Source: Bacteroidales bacterium
GTDB lineage: Bacteria; Bacteroidota; Bacteroidia; Bacteroidales; UBA12077
DNA length: 10,794 nucleotides
Direction of reading: 5' to 3'
NCBI GenBank assembly: GCA_030635365.1
Contig: DAOVYZ010000053.1
Location: forward strand, 1 to 10,794
Shown here piece after piece: positions 1 to 7,683 of the stretch. Below the pieces are notes generated by a model. The model had not been told where the DNA came from. It ran no database searches and saw only the letters and a program-made list of their open reading frames with translations. Position numbers and translations under genes: made by a program. Every line of letters starts with the position of its first letter. Within the stretch, counting starts at the first letter, position 1.

Positions 1-14
1 GATTTTTTTTGTTA

Positions 15-31
15 CCTGCCTGTCCGGCAGG
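15..31. repeat. GC-rich hairpin in a GC-rich block at the left edge
   Basis: CCTGCC (15-20) and GGCAGG (26-31) form a perfect 6-bp GC stem around a 5-nt loop. The surrounding stretch, about 11-80, is clearly richer in G+C than the rest of the window. No convincing gene is seen in 1-295. An open + frame from 1 to about 105 has no recognisable protein signature, and the opposite strand has early stops. Small GC-rich palindromes of this kind are common intergenic repeats in Bacteroidota genomes, so it may be the edge of a dispersed repeat or a terminator of a gene to the left. Which of these applies cannot be decided here. Confidence 0.45.
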
Positions 32-234
32 CTCGCACCCACAATCCATCACTTGTTCCGCTCGTGAATCTTCATGCTCTTAATTCTATCCTTCTTTCAA
101 ATTAAATTAAAAATAATTAAATTTTAACACAATTTATTTTACATGAAGGTTTCAGAATTTGGCTAATTTAAGTAATTTCGAAGCAATATCTTTATTCTGA
201 TCTTTTTTTTTAATCTTTACACAATAATTTGAAT

Positions 235-267
235 GTTGAAATCATTTATTATCAGAATTTAGTTTTG
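235..267 (+). promoter_or_regulatory. Candidate Bacteroidota sigma-A type promoter for the DUF2723 gene
   Basis: TAGTTTTG at 260-267 matches the Bacteroidota -7 consensus TAnnTTTG exactly. GTTG at 235-238, 21 nt upstream, is a one-mismatch fit to the -33 box TTTG. Transcription would start near 275, giving a leader of about 20 nt before the ATG at 296. The prediction rests on motif matching only. Confidence 0.5.
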
Positions 268-295
268 GGAAAATTGAATAATAAGAAAAAAATAG

Positions 296-3200
296 ATGGA
301 AAAATTTAAGCTTGTAAATCGCGTAACCGGTTGGATTGTTTTTTTAATTGCCGCAACAGTATATATGTTAACAATTGAACCTACAACTAGTTTTTGGGAT
401 TGTGGCGAATTTATTGCCACTGCATATAAACTTGAAGTAGGGCATCCTCCAGGAGCTCCTTTGTTTATGATTATTGCCAGAGTGTTTTCTCTTTTTGCAG
501 GCGATGTAACAAATGTTGCTATGATGGTAAATGCAATGTCCGGATTAGCAAGTGCTTTTACAATATTATTTCTGTTTTGGTCAATTACGCATCTTGCAAA
601 AAAGATGTTTTCTAATAAAAATGAATTAACTAACGGACAATTAATAGCAATAATTGGAAGTGGATTAGTCGGGTCTTTAGCATATACCTTTTCGGATACA
701 TTCTGGTTTTCGGCTATTGAAGGTGAGGTTTATGCTTTATCATCGTTATTTACAGCGGTTGTTTTCTGGGCTATTTTAAAATGGGAAAATGTTGCTGATG
801 AAAAATATTCAAACAGATGGTTAATTCTAATTGCTTATTTAATGGGACTGTCAATAGGTGTCCACTTATTAAATTTGTTGGCAATACCTGCCATTGTTTT
901 TGTTTATTATTATAAAAAATATCCGGTATCAAGAAATGGTGTCATTAAGGCTTTATTGGTTTCAGTAATTATTCTGGCCTCTATAATGTACATTATAATA
1001 CCAGGCGTTATTAAAATTGCAACCGGATTTGAATTGCTTTTTGTAAATGGTTTTGGGCTACCTTTTAATACCGGAAACTTTTTTTATATCCTTTTACTAA
1101 TTGGTTTCATTGTATGGGCTATATACTTCACTCATAAAAAAAAGAAAGTTGTACTAAATACAATAATTCTTGTTTTTACAGTAATAATGATCGGCTACTC
1201 AAGTTTTACAATGATTGTTATCAGGTCGTTAGCTAATACCCCAATGGATGAAAATAATCCTGAGACCGTGTTTAATCTCTTACACTATTTAAATAGAGAA
1301 CAATACGGAAACCGCCCGCTGGTTAAAGGACAATATTATAATGCCCCTATTACTGGTAGTAATGAACCATATACTTACAGGCAAAAAGATGGTAAATATA
1401 TAAAATCGTACTCATTAAATGCAGAATATGAGTATGATGAAAGATTTACTACCGTCTTTCCCCGAATGTATAGCCAAACAAACCCTGATCATGCAGAAGA
1501 GTATAAGAAATGGGCTGATATTAAAGGGAAAAAAATAACTGTAAACAATTATAACGGAGAATCCGAAATTAGATATGTTCCTTCATTTGGAGAAAATCTC
1601 AAATTTTTCTTTACATATCAAATAGGGCATATGTATTTAAGATATTTCATGTGGAATTTCTCGGGCAAGCAAAATGATACACAAAGTCATGGCGAACTTT
1701 TAAACGGAAATTGGATTACAGGAATTACTTCTATTGACAATTCTTTGATAGGTTCCCAGGAAAACCTGCCAGAGAGTATGAAAAATAAGAAATCCAGAAA
1801 TGTATATTATATGTTGCCTCTTTTGCTGGGTTTTATAGGTTTTTTCTTTCAGCTGCGAAGACATTTTAATGATTTTATTGTGGTATTGCTATTATTTGCC
1901 CTTACCGGATTAGCAATAGTAATATATCTAAACCAATACCCTCTTCAGCCTCGTGAAAGAGACTATGCATATGCAGGATCATTTTATGCATTTTCAATTT
2001 GGATAGGGCTTGGTGTTTTAGGAGTATACAATTTCTTCCGAAAGAAAATAAATCCGGTTATAAGTGCAGGATTAGCAACAACTATTTGTTTAATAGCTGT
2101 ACCTGTTGTTATGGCCTCTGAAAATTGGGATGATCATAACAGGTCAAACAGGTATATTGCCAGAGATATTGCTTCGAATTATTTAAATTCATGTGCTCCT
2201 AATGCTATTTTGTTTACACATGGCGACAACGATACATTTCCCCTATGGTATGCACAAGAAGTCGAAGGAATAAGAACAGATGTACGCGTAGTTAATTTAT
2301 CGTTACTAAATACAGATTGGTACATTGACCAGATGAAACGAAAAGCATACGACTCTGAACCTGTTCCTTTTGGGATGACTCATGAACAATACTTAAATGG
2401 GTTTCGAGATGTTGTATATATAAATGAACGGATTGATGATTACGTAACTGTAACTCAAGCTATGGATTTTGTTATTTCTGATGATAAAAGGACAAAATTG
2501 CAGGTAGGGCAAAATGAATGGATCGACTACTTACCGACTAATAAATTTATTGTTCCTGTTGATTCTGCAAAAGTAATCGCTAACGGAACCGTCAGAGTTG
2601 AAGATGCAGATAAAATTGTACCCGAAATCAGATTTCAAATCAATAAACGAAGAATCATGAAAAATGAAATGATGATTCTTGATTTACTTGCAAATAACAA
2701 CTGGGAGCGTCCTGTTTATTTTGTTTCAACAGCTGGTGATGGTAATATTGGGATTGATGATTATTTACAATTAGAAGGTTTTGCTTATCGATTAGTTCCT
2801 ATAAAAACCCCGGCAAAAGGATACCTTGAAACAGGGCGTATAGATGTTGATATTATGTATAAAAAATTAATGGAAGATTTCAAATGGGGAAATATGAATA
2901 ATCCTGATATTTGGATTGACCACACTATTGACAGAACAACATCAGTTATAAAAATCAGAAATAGCTTTAATCGCCTTGCTAAAGAATTATTACTTGTTGG
3001 CAAAAAAGATTCTGCAATGGTTGTTTTAAACAGGTGTATGGAAATTATGCCAATTTATAATTTCAAGTACGATCTGTTTATGTTAGATATTATTGAAACC
3101 TATTATAATATTGGAGCAAAAGAAAAGGCAAACAATATAGTTGAAGAATTTGCTGATATTACAATTGAAGAAATGAATTACTATTTCTCATTACCTGAAA

Positions 3201-3352
3201 AGTTTTCAGGAGGTGCAGATTATCAACAAAGACTCTCATTTCATTATTTGCAGAGGTTAAACGATTTTGCAAAGCGTTACGAAAATCCGGAACTTTCAAC
3301 AAAAATAGAAACTGCCTTAACTAAAGCATTTAGCTCAATGAACAATAAATAA
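296..3352 (+). CDS. DUF2723/TMEM260-like GT-C membrane glycosyltransferase
   Basis: A large polytopic inner-membrane protein of the DUF2723 family, which includes human TMEM260, a protein O-mannosyltransferase. The likely role is sugar transfer from a lipid-linked donor onto exported proteins on the periplasmic side; the bacterial acceptor is not known from the sequence. TM1 (about 12-28) is followed by a loop with FWDCGEF (33-39; D35 and E38 are candidate catalytic acids) and GHPPGAPLF (49-57), both hallmarks of the family. About ten further hydrophobic segments follow to about residue 608, including the conserved PRERDYAYAGSFYAF region near 552-566. A soluble C-terminal domain starts near 620 with HGDNDTFPLWYA, and the end (about 885-955) looks like a TPR-type helical repeat. 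The length of about 1000 residues is normal for Bacteroidota members. The N-terminal hydrophobic start and the promoter at 260-267 support this ATG. It is monocistronic as far as can be seen. Confidence 0.88.
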   Translation: MEKFKLVNRVTGWIVFLIAATVYMLTIEPTTSFWDCGEFIATAYKLEVGHPPGAPLFMIIARVFSLFAGDVTNVAMMVNAMSGLASAFTILFLFWSITHLAKKMFSNKNELTNGQLIAIIGSGLVGSLAYTFSDTFWFSAIEGEVYALSSLFTAVVFWAILKWENVADEKYSNRWLILIAYLMGLSIGVHLLNLLAIPAIVFVYYYKKYPVSRNGVIKALLVSVIILASIMYIIIPGVIKIATGFELLFVNGFGLPFNTGNFFYILLLIGFIVWAIYFTHKKKKVVLNTIILVFTVIMIGYSSFTMIVIRSLANTPMDENNPETVFNLLHYLNREQYGNRPLVKGQYYNAPITGSNEPYTYRQKDGKYIKSYSLNAEYEYDERFTTVFPRMYSQTNPDHAEEYKKWADIKGKKITVNNYNGESEIRYVPSFGENLKFFFTYQIGHMYLRYFMWNFSGKQNDTQSHGELLNGNWITGITSIDNSLIGSQENLPESMKNKKSRNVYYMLPLLLGFIGFFFQLRRHFNDFIVVLLLFALTGLAIVIYLNQYPLQPRERDYAYAGSFYAFSIWIGLGVLGVYNFFRKKINPVISAGLATTICLIAVPVVMASENWDDHNRSNRYIARDIASNYLNSCAPNAILFTHGDNDTFPLWYAQEVEGIRTDVRVVNLSLLNTDWYIDQMKRKAYDSEPVPFGMTHEQYLNGFRDVVYINERIDDYVTVTQAMDFVISDDKRTKLQVGQNEWIDYLPTNKFIVPVDSAKVIANGTVRVEDADKIVPEIRFQINKRRIMKNEMMILDLLANNNWERPVYFVSTAGDGNIGIDDYLQLEGFAYRLVPIKTPAKGYLETGRIDVDIMYKKLMEDFKWGNMNNPDIWIDHTIDRTTSVIKIRNSFNRLAKELLLVGKKDSAMVVLNRCMEIMPIYNFKYDLFMLDIIETYYNIGAKEKANNIVEEFADITIEEMNYYFSLPEKFSGGADYQQRLSFHYLQRLNDFAKRYENPELSTKIETALTKAFSSMNNK

Positions 3353-3403
3353 AAACTTTTACTTGAAAATGGAGTAAAAACACTGAACAAAAGAAAGGAT
3401 ATT

Positions 3404-3420
3404 TAAAGTTTGTAACTTTA
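3404..3420 (+). terminator. Weak AT-rich hairpin downstream of the DUF2723 gene
   Basis: TAAAGTT (3404-3410), a TGT loop and AACTTTA (3414-3420) form a 7-bp stem, followed by a T-rich run, about 50 nt after the glycosyltransferase stop. It could be a weak intrinsic terminator. The stem is AT-rich and the T run is interrupted, so confidence is low. Confidence 0.3.
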
Positions 3421-3524
3421 TTTATTACAAAATCAATACAATTATCAAAATATTGTTGGCAAACAAATACCAAGAGCGTTCCTGCCTCAATTTAACCATT
3501 TAGTGAGGCTATTGCGATTTAATT

Positions 3525-3564
3525 GTATCGTTTTTGTATCGTAAGTTATCTCCTTTGGTATCGT
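3525..3564 (+). promoter_or_regulatory. Phased TATC/GTATCGT array upstream of the M43 protease
   Basis: Three exact copies of GTATCGT lie at 3525-3531, 3536-3542 and 3558-3564. A degenerate fourth copy (TTATCTC) is at 3546-3552. The TATC cores start at 3526, 3537, 3547 and 3559, so successive spacings are 11, 10 and 12 bp, about one helical turn each. The array ends about 80 bp before the protease start. Face-of-the-helix spacing suggests cooperative binding by a regulator, but no protein is known to bind it and no clear TAnnTTTG box is visible between it and the gene. The rest of 3353-3646 holds nothing else convincing. Confidence 0.35.
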
Positions 3565-3646
3565 TCAAGTAGTATTTCTTTTCTATGAACCACAACTTAA
3601 CTTGAACACATTTGTTATTTGAAATTAATTCCTAAGTTACAAGATT

Positions 3647-5230
3647 ATGAAAAAAAAACCTGAAATCCTCACATGGTCAAAAATTACACTTATTGTTGCA
3701 TTAACCTTTTTAATGCTTAACATTTCGGCACAAGATTATACAGTGCCCATCATTTTTCATATAGCCAGAGATGATAATGGCAATAATGCCAGAGCAGATG
3801 CGACTGATGTAAATAACATGATGACTGATCTAAATGCTGCTTATTCAGCTGCAAATATTACATTTAATTTATGTGGCGTCCGTTACGTTGATGATGACAG
3901 ATTTCATACTAACTGGGATAGAGATATTGTATCTGAAGAACAGTTGATTCAGGCTTTGGATTATACTAATCGCGTAATAAATATGGTGATCCTAAATTTT
4001 AAAAGTGGACATGGGCATTCTAATTTCCCGGAAGACTTAATGGATTTAATAGAAATCGACTATGAAGAAATCGAAACATCTACTCCTATTCATGAGGTAG
4101 GCCATTATTTTGGATTATTGCATACTTATAGTTCCTCAAGGGGAGATGAATTAGTAAATGGTTCTAATGGCCACATCGCAGGTGACCTAATAAATGATAC
4201 ACCGGCAGATCCGGGAGGAGATAGTAATTTTGACAGTAATTGTAATTATGATGGCAATGAAAAAGATGCTAACGGCGATTCTTACGCCCCGGATGGTAAA
4301 AATTATATGTCAGACGCATCTAATGAATGCAGAAGTAGGTTTAGTGACGGGCAAATAGAGAGAATCAAGACTACAATGAGATTAGAGCGGTATTATTTAA
4401 CTTCATGTACCCCACCCTCTTCAACTAACCCAGTCTGTACATCTGCCTTATCAAATTTCCCTTATTACGATAATTTTGACAGAACAGAAGATGATTCTTG
4501 GATAGTTGATTCTGAAGAAGAATGTGGTTGGTCATTTGGGGCTAGCACCAAATCAAGTTCCACAGGAGCAAGTAGTGCTCAAAGTGGATATTACTTCAAA
4601 TTTTTAGAAGCTTCTGATTATGAAAATAGTACTGCCGGTTTAATAAGCCCTTGTTATGACTTGTCGGGAAAATCAAGTGCCAATGTTAGATTCTATTATA
4701 ATATGTATGGTAGAGATATAGGAAATCTTAAGTTACAGGTAAGCACCAATAATGGAGATAGCTGGACAGATTTATTTTCCATAAGCGGGCAACAACATAC
4801 TTCTGGCAGTACCTGGACGGAACAAGATATTAGCATTGATAATTATATTAACCAAACGATTCAGTTAAGGTTTCTAGGCTCCACTCTTAATGATAGCAAA
4901 GGTGATATTAGTATTGATAATGTTGCAGTTTATACGGATGGTGTGGTATCAAACAAAAATGATATACCTTCTGATATATTTTTAAGTAATGTATTAATAT
5001 CACCAAATCCCAATAATGGGAACTTTAATTTAAGCCTTAATGGAAAAAATGGCACGGCTAAAGTGGTTATTGTTGATATAGAAGGACGAACAGTATATGA
5101 AACAAACTTACATAAGACTGAAGGAAACTCTATTCATAATATACAAGTTGATAATGTTCCTGCCGGTATGTACATACTAACTGTTATGTTAAGCAATAAA
5201 GTACAAAAATCTTATCTAATAATAAACTGA
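3647..5230 (+). CDS. Secreted M43 (cytophagalysin/pappalysin-type) metalloprotease with T9SS sorting domain
   Basis: A zinc endopeptidase predicted to be exported by Sec and then across the outer membrane by the type IX secretion system. Residues 1-29 form a signal peptide (lysine-rich start, hydrophobic core, cleavage probably after NISA or NISAQ). The catalytic domain spans about 31-253: the zinc motif HEVGHYFGLLH at 149-159 (H149, H153, H159 ligands, E150 general base), NDTPAD at 183-188 as in the calcium-binding region of M43 enzymes, and the Met-turn NYMS around M221. A jelly-roll/MAM-like beta domain follows at about 270-430, with the paired phrases YYDNF and DISIDNVAVY. The end (about 447-527) is a type A T9SS sorting domain: SPNPNNGNF, then VDIEGRTVYE, then VPAGMYILTV and a basic tail KVQKSYLIIN. 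All catalytic residues are present, so it should be active. Its stop codon abuts an ABC-ATPase relic in another frame. Substrate unknown. Confidence 0.9.
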   Translation: MKKKPEILTWSKITLIVALTFLMLNISAQDYTVPIIFHIARDDNGNNARADATDVNNMMTDLNAAYSAANITFNLCGVRYVDDDRFHTNWDRDIVSEEQLIQALDYTNRVINMVILNFKSGHGHSNFPEDLMDLIEIDYEEIETSTPIHEVGHYFGLLHTYSSSRGDELVNGSNGHIAGDLINDTPADPGGDSNFDSNCNYDGNEKDANGDSYAPDGKNYMSDASNECRSRFSDGQIERIKTTMRLERYYLTSCTPPSSTNPVCTSALSNFPYYDNFDRTEDDSWIVDSEEECGWSFGASTKSSSTGASSAQSGYYFKFLEASDYENSTAGLISPCYDLSGKSSANVRFYYNMYGRDIGNLKLQVSTNNGDSWTDLFSISGQQHTSGSTWTEQDISIDNYINQTIQLRFLGSTLNDSKGDISIDNVAVYTDGVVSNKNDIPSDIFLSNVLISPNPNNGNFNLSLNGKNGTAKVVIVDIEGRTVYETNLHKTEGNSIHNIQVDNVPAGMYILTVMLSNKVQKSYLIIN

Positions 5231-5489
5231 TATTTTTATTTCGTGTAAACCAGGAGATATAATTGGTTTATTTGGAAGGAACGGAGCAGGGAAGTCTACT
5301 TTACTTAAGATAATTTCTGGTGCAATAAATTCCGACAGAAAATTCGTTCGTATTAATAACAAAATAATGAGGAATTTATTTGAACGCCGAAATCTTGTTA
5401 GTTATTTGCCCCAAGATTGAACATTAAATCAAAAACGATCTTGAACTCAAGTTATGGGACTATTTACCTTGTATTTAGATAAAACTCAA
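5229..5489 (+). pseudogene. Relic of an ABC-transporter ATP-binding protein
   Basis: One reading frame beginning at the last bases of the protease gene encodes a clear ABC-ATPase N-terminal segment. It contains GDIIGLFGRNGAGKST (5253-5300), which includes the Walker A/P-loop, and continues through LLKIISG to YLPQD (ending 5417), which fits the Q-loop. TGA stops interrupt the frame at 5418 and 5442. After them the same frame still reads family-like sequence (QVMGLFTLYLDK) up to a third TGA at 5490. The N-terminal strand before the P-loop is cut short, and the signature motif, Walker B and H-loop are absent. It is therefore a decaying 5' fragment, not a functional gene. The frame differs from that of the upstream protease, so it is not an extension of it. 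The full-length parent was probably an ABC exporter ATPase. Confidence 0.8.
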
Positions 5490-5539
5490 TGATTAAGCAA
5501 AATTTAGTAAATGTAAATACTTTTTTTATTTCTTAACCC

Positions 5540-5704
5540 AACCCTGAGGTTGTCCAAAAAGTTAAAAAAAATAAAGAATTGTAGTTTTTTCTACTTTGCG
5601 AAACTTTGGGTCTTCTTTGTGAAACTCTGTGTAACAACATTTTGTCATTATACCACAAAGGAAACGCAAAGGCACACAAAGACTTTTTGGACAGCCTCAG
5701 GGTT
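5540..5704. mobile_element. MITE-like 165-bp element with 23-bp terminal inverted repeats
   Basis: The left end (5540-5562) starts AACCCTGAGGTTGTCC and continues AAAAAGT. The right end (5682-5704) is its reverse complement with a single mismatch (22 of 23). Inside, a second pair of arms (about 5594-5624 and 5653-5681) made of CTTTG-rich blocks is also inverted, with roughly 70% identity by hand alignment, so a transcript could fold into one long imperfect hairpin. There is no transposase and no real coding capacity. An open frame that runs from the element into the typA start (5550-5807) is spurious, because it reads the repeat and crosses the typA promoter. No obvious target-site duplication is visible next to the outer ends. 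It is best read as a non-autonomous element or dispersed palindromic repeat mobilised by an insertion sequence elsewhere in the genome. Confidence 0.7.
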
Positions 5705-5762
5705 TTTACCAACAGAATATCAATATTATTCCTGTTTCTGTCTTATATTAACTAAATTCTTA

Positions 5763-5770
5763 TACCTTTG
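5763..5770 (+). promoter_or_regulatory. Candidate -7 box of the typA promoter
   Basis: TACCTTTG exactly matches the Bacteroidota -7 consensus TAnnTTTG and is followed by CAC, a frequent continuation in this phylum. The predicted transcription start near 5777 leaves a leader of about 16 nt before the typA ATG. No good -33 TTTG is present at the usual spacing; TCTG at 5737-5740 (22-nt spacer) is the nearest candidate. It lies about 60 bp from the MITE-like element. Confidence 0.6.
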
Positions 5771-5793
5771 CACGCTTAAATTTTATAGGGAAA

Positions 5794-7593
5794 ATGCAAA
5801 AAATTAAGAATATAGCAATAATTGCACACGTTGACCATGGCAAAACAACTCTTGTTGATAAAATGCTTGTGTTGGGGAAACTGTTTCGGGAAAATGAAAA
5901 TCCCGGGGATTTAATCCTTGATAATAATGATCTTGAAAGAGAAAGAGGAATTACTATTTTGTCAAAAAATGTATCGGTAACTTACAAAGATTATAAAATA
6001 AATATTATAGATACTCCCGGGCATGCTGATTTTGGCGGTGAAGTGGAACGTGTATTAAATATGGCCGATGGAGTATTGCTTTTGGTAGATGCTTTTGAAG
6101 GAACTATGCCGCAAACAAGATTTGTCCTTCAGAAAGCCTTAACACTAGGACTTAAACCAATTGTTGTTATTAATAAGGTTGATAAGCCAAATTGCCGGCC
6201 AGAGGAGGTGCAGGAGCAGGTTTTTGACCTGATGTTTAACCTTGATGCAAACGAAGATCAATTAGATTTTCCAACTGTATATGGTTCTGCAAAACAAGGC
6301 TGGATGTCTAATGACTGGAAAAATCCAACATCAGATATTATTGCTCTTATGGACTGTATTATTAAATATATTCCCGATTCAAAATCATTTGAAGGTACTC
6401 CTCAAATGTTAATAACATCATTAAACTACTCTCCCTATGTTGGTAGAATAGCTGTCGGGAAACTTTTGCGTGGCACATTAAAACAAGGAATGCAGGTTTC
6501 ACTGGTAAAAAGAGATAGTTCTGTTCAAAGGACAAAAATTAAAGAACTACTTACTTATGAAGGTTTAGAAAAAAAGAAAATTGATGTTGTTAACTCAGGA
6601 GATATTTGTGCTTTAGTTGGTATTGAGGGTTTTTCTATCGGTGATACAATTGCTGATTATGAAAATCCTGAAGGATTAGATCCTATTTCAATTGATGAGC
6701 CTACAATGAGTATGCTTTTTACAATTAACAATTCTCCATTTTTTGGTAGAGAAGGGAAGTTTGTAACATCTCGACATATTAAAGAACGCTTAGAAAAAGA
6801 GCTTGAAAAGAATCTTGCTCTCAAAGTTAATCCAACTGATTCGGTAGATGCACATACTGTATATGGACGCGGTGTTTTGCACTTATCTGTATTAATTGAA
6901 ACAATGCGCCGTGAAGGTTATGAGTTACAAGTCGGGCAACCAAAAGTTATTATAAAAGATATTGCCGGAGAAAAGTGCGAGCCTATTGAATATTTAACGG
7001 TTGATTTGCCTGAAGAATATTCAGGTAAAGCAATAGAAATTATTCAGCAACGAAAAGGAGAAATGATGAATATGGAACGTAAAAATGATAGAGTTTTACT
7101 CGAATTCCATGTGCCTTCACGAGGAATTATTGGTTTAAAGAATATAATGATGACAGCAACTGCAGGAGAAGCTGTAATTGCCCATCGTTTTAAAGATTTT
7201 GAACCTTTTAAAGGTGAGTTTGAAAAACGGCAAGTTGGATCATTAATAGCAATCGAAACAGGAATGGCTATTGCTTACGCTTTAGACAAACTGCAAGATC
7301 GCGGACGATTTTTTGTTTCTCCTATGGAAGAAATTTACGAAGGCCAGGTTGTTGGGGAAAATACAAAAGACAGTGACCTGGGTTTAAATATTACAAAAAC
7401 TAAAAAGCTCTCGAACGTACGTGCTTCAGGAACTGATGATAAGGTAAGGCTTGCGCCTCCTATTAAATTCTCACTGGAAGAAGCTTTAGAATATATTCAG
7501 GCTGATGAATATGTGGAAGTTACTCCTAAATCAATCCGTTTAAGAAAAATTTATTTAAAGGAACACGAACGTAAACGTAATCAGAATAAGTAA
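5794..7593 (+). CDS. typA: Translational GTPase TypA/BipA
   Basis: A ribosome-binding GTPase of the EF-G/LepA superfamily, cytoplasmic, acting in 50S assembly and in stress or cold adaptation. At 599 residues it has the normal family length of about 600. The G domain is complete: G1 AHVDHGKTT (11-19), G2 in ERERGITI (48-55), G3 DTPGH (73-77), G4 NKVD (127-130) and G5 SAK (165-167). It is followed by a beta-barrel domain 2 (about 205-300), EF-G-like domains III and V, and the TypA-specific C-terminal domain with VRASGTDDKVRLAPP and the basic tail. The ATG at 5794 places the G1 motif at the usual distance from the N-terminus. No strong Shine-Dalgarno is present, as usual in this phylum. The gene is transcribed alone from the box at 5763-5770 and converges on the DUF4252 cassette. 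No truncation or missing residue is seen. Confidence 0.97.
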   Translation: MQKIKNIAIIAHVDHGKTTLVDKMLVLGKLFRENENPGDLILDNNDLERERGITILSKNVSVTYKDYKINIIDTPGHADFGGEVERVLNMADGVLLLVDAFEGTMPQTRFVLQKALTLGLKPIVVINKVDKPNCRPEEVQEQVFDLMFNLDANEDQLDFPTVYGSAKQGWMSNDWKNPTSDIIALMDCIIKYIPDSKSFEGTPQMLITSLNYSPYVGRIAVGKLLRGTLKQGMQVSLVKRDSSVQRTKIKELLTYEGLEKKKIDVVNSGDICALVGIEGFSIGDTIADYENPEGLDPISIDEPTMSMLFTINNSPFFGREGKFVTSRHIKERLEKELEKNLALKVNPTDSVDAHTVYGRGVLHLSVLIETMRREGYELQVGQPKVIIKDIAGEKCEPIEYLTVDLPEEYSGKAIEIIQQRKGEMMNMERKNDRVLLEFHVPSRGIIGLKNIMMTATAGEAVIAHRFKDFEPFKGEFEKRQVGSLIAIETGMAIAYALDKLQDRGRFFVSPMEEIYEGQVVGENTKDSDLGLNITKTKKLSNVRASGTDDKVRLAPPIKFSLEEALEYIQADEYVEVTPKSIRLRKIYLKEHERKRNQNK

Positions 7594-7609
7594 ATTACTA
7601 CCATATAAT

Positions 7610-7638
7610 CTTTTCCAAAGTTTTAAACTTTGGAAAAG
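7610..7638. terminator. Perfect palindrome between convergent genes (bidirectional terminator, copy 1)
   Basis: Two perfect 14-nt arms (7610-7623 beginning CTTTTCCAAAG, and 7625-7638) surround a single central base. The palindrome lies 16 bp after the typA stop and 45 bp from the stop of the convergent gene, and it begins and ends with T and A runs that serve as U-tracts on both strands. It is a near copy of the palindrome at 9805-9831. Confidence 0.7.
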
Positions 7639-7683
7639 GTCTTTACCCTTTTTCCATTACTATTTATTTCAACTTCAAAAGTT

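Noticed and set aside
1..105. Open + frame at the left edge as the 3' end of a gene
   Set aside because: The translation has no recognisable motif and passes through a palindromic repeat; chance openness is likely over so short a distance.
2785..3003. 72-codon open frame on the minus strand inside the DUF2723 gene
   Set aside because: It is antisense to a well-supported conserved coding region and has no signature of its own.
3484..3509. GCCTCA/TGAGGC inverted repeat as terminator or operator
   Set aside because: Only 6 bp of stem with a 14-nt loop and no U-tract; too weak to support as a feature.
5418..5444. TGA codons in the ABC-ATPase frame as possible recoding (readthrough or selenocysteine)
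   Set aside because: A third TGA follows, the ABC signature, Walker B and H-loop are missing, and the 5' end is truncated, so decay explains it better.
5550..5807. 85-codon open frame on the + strand overlapping the typA start
   Set aside because: It reads through the MITE-like element and the typA promoter, has a composition typical of translated repeat DNA, and resembles no protein family.
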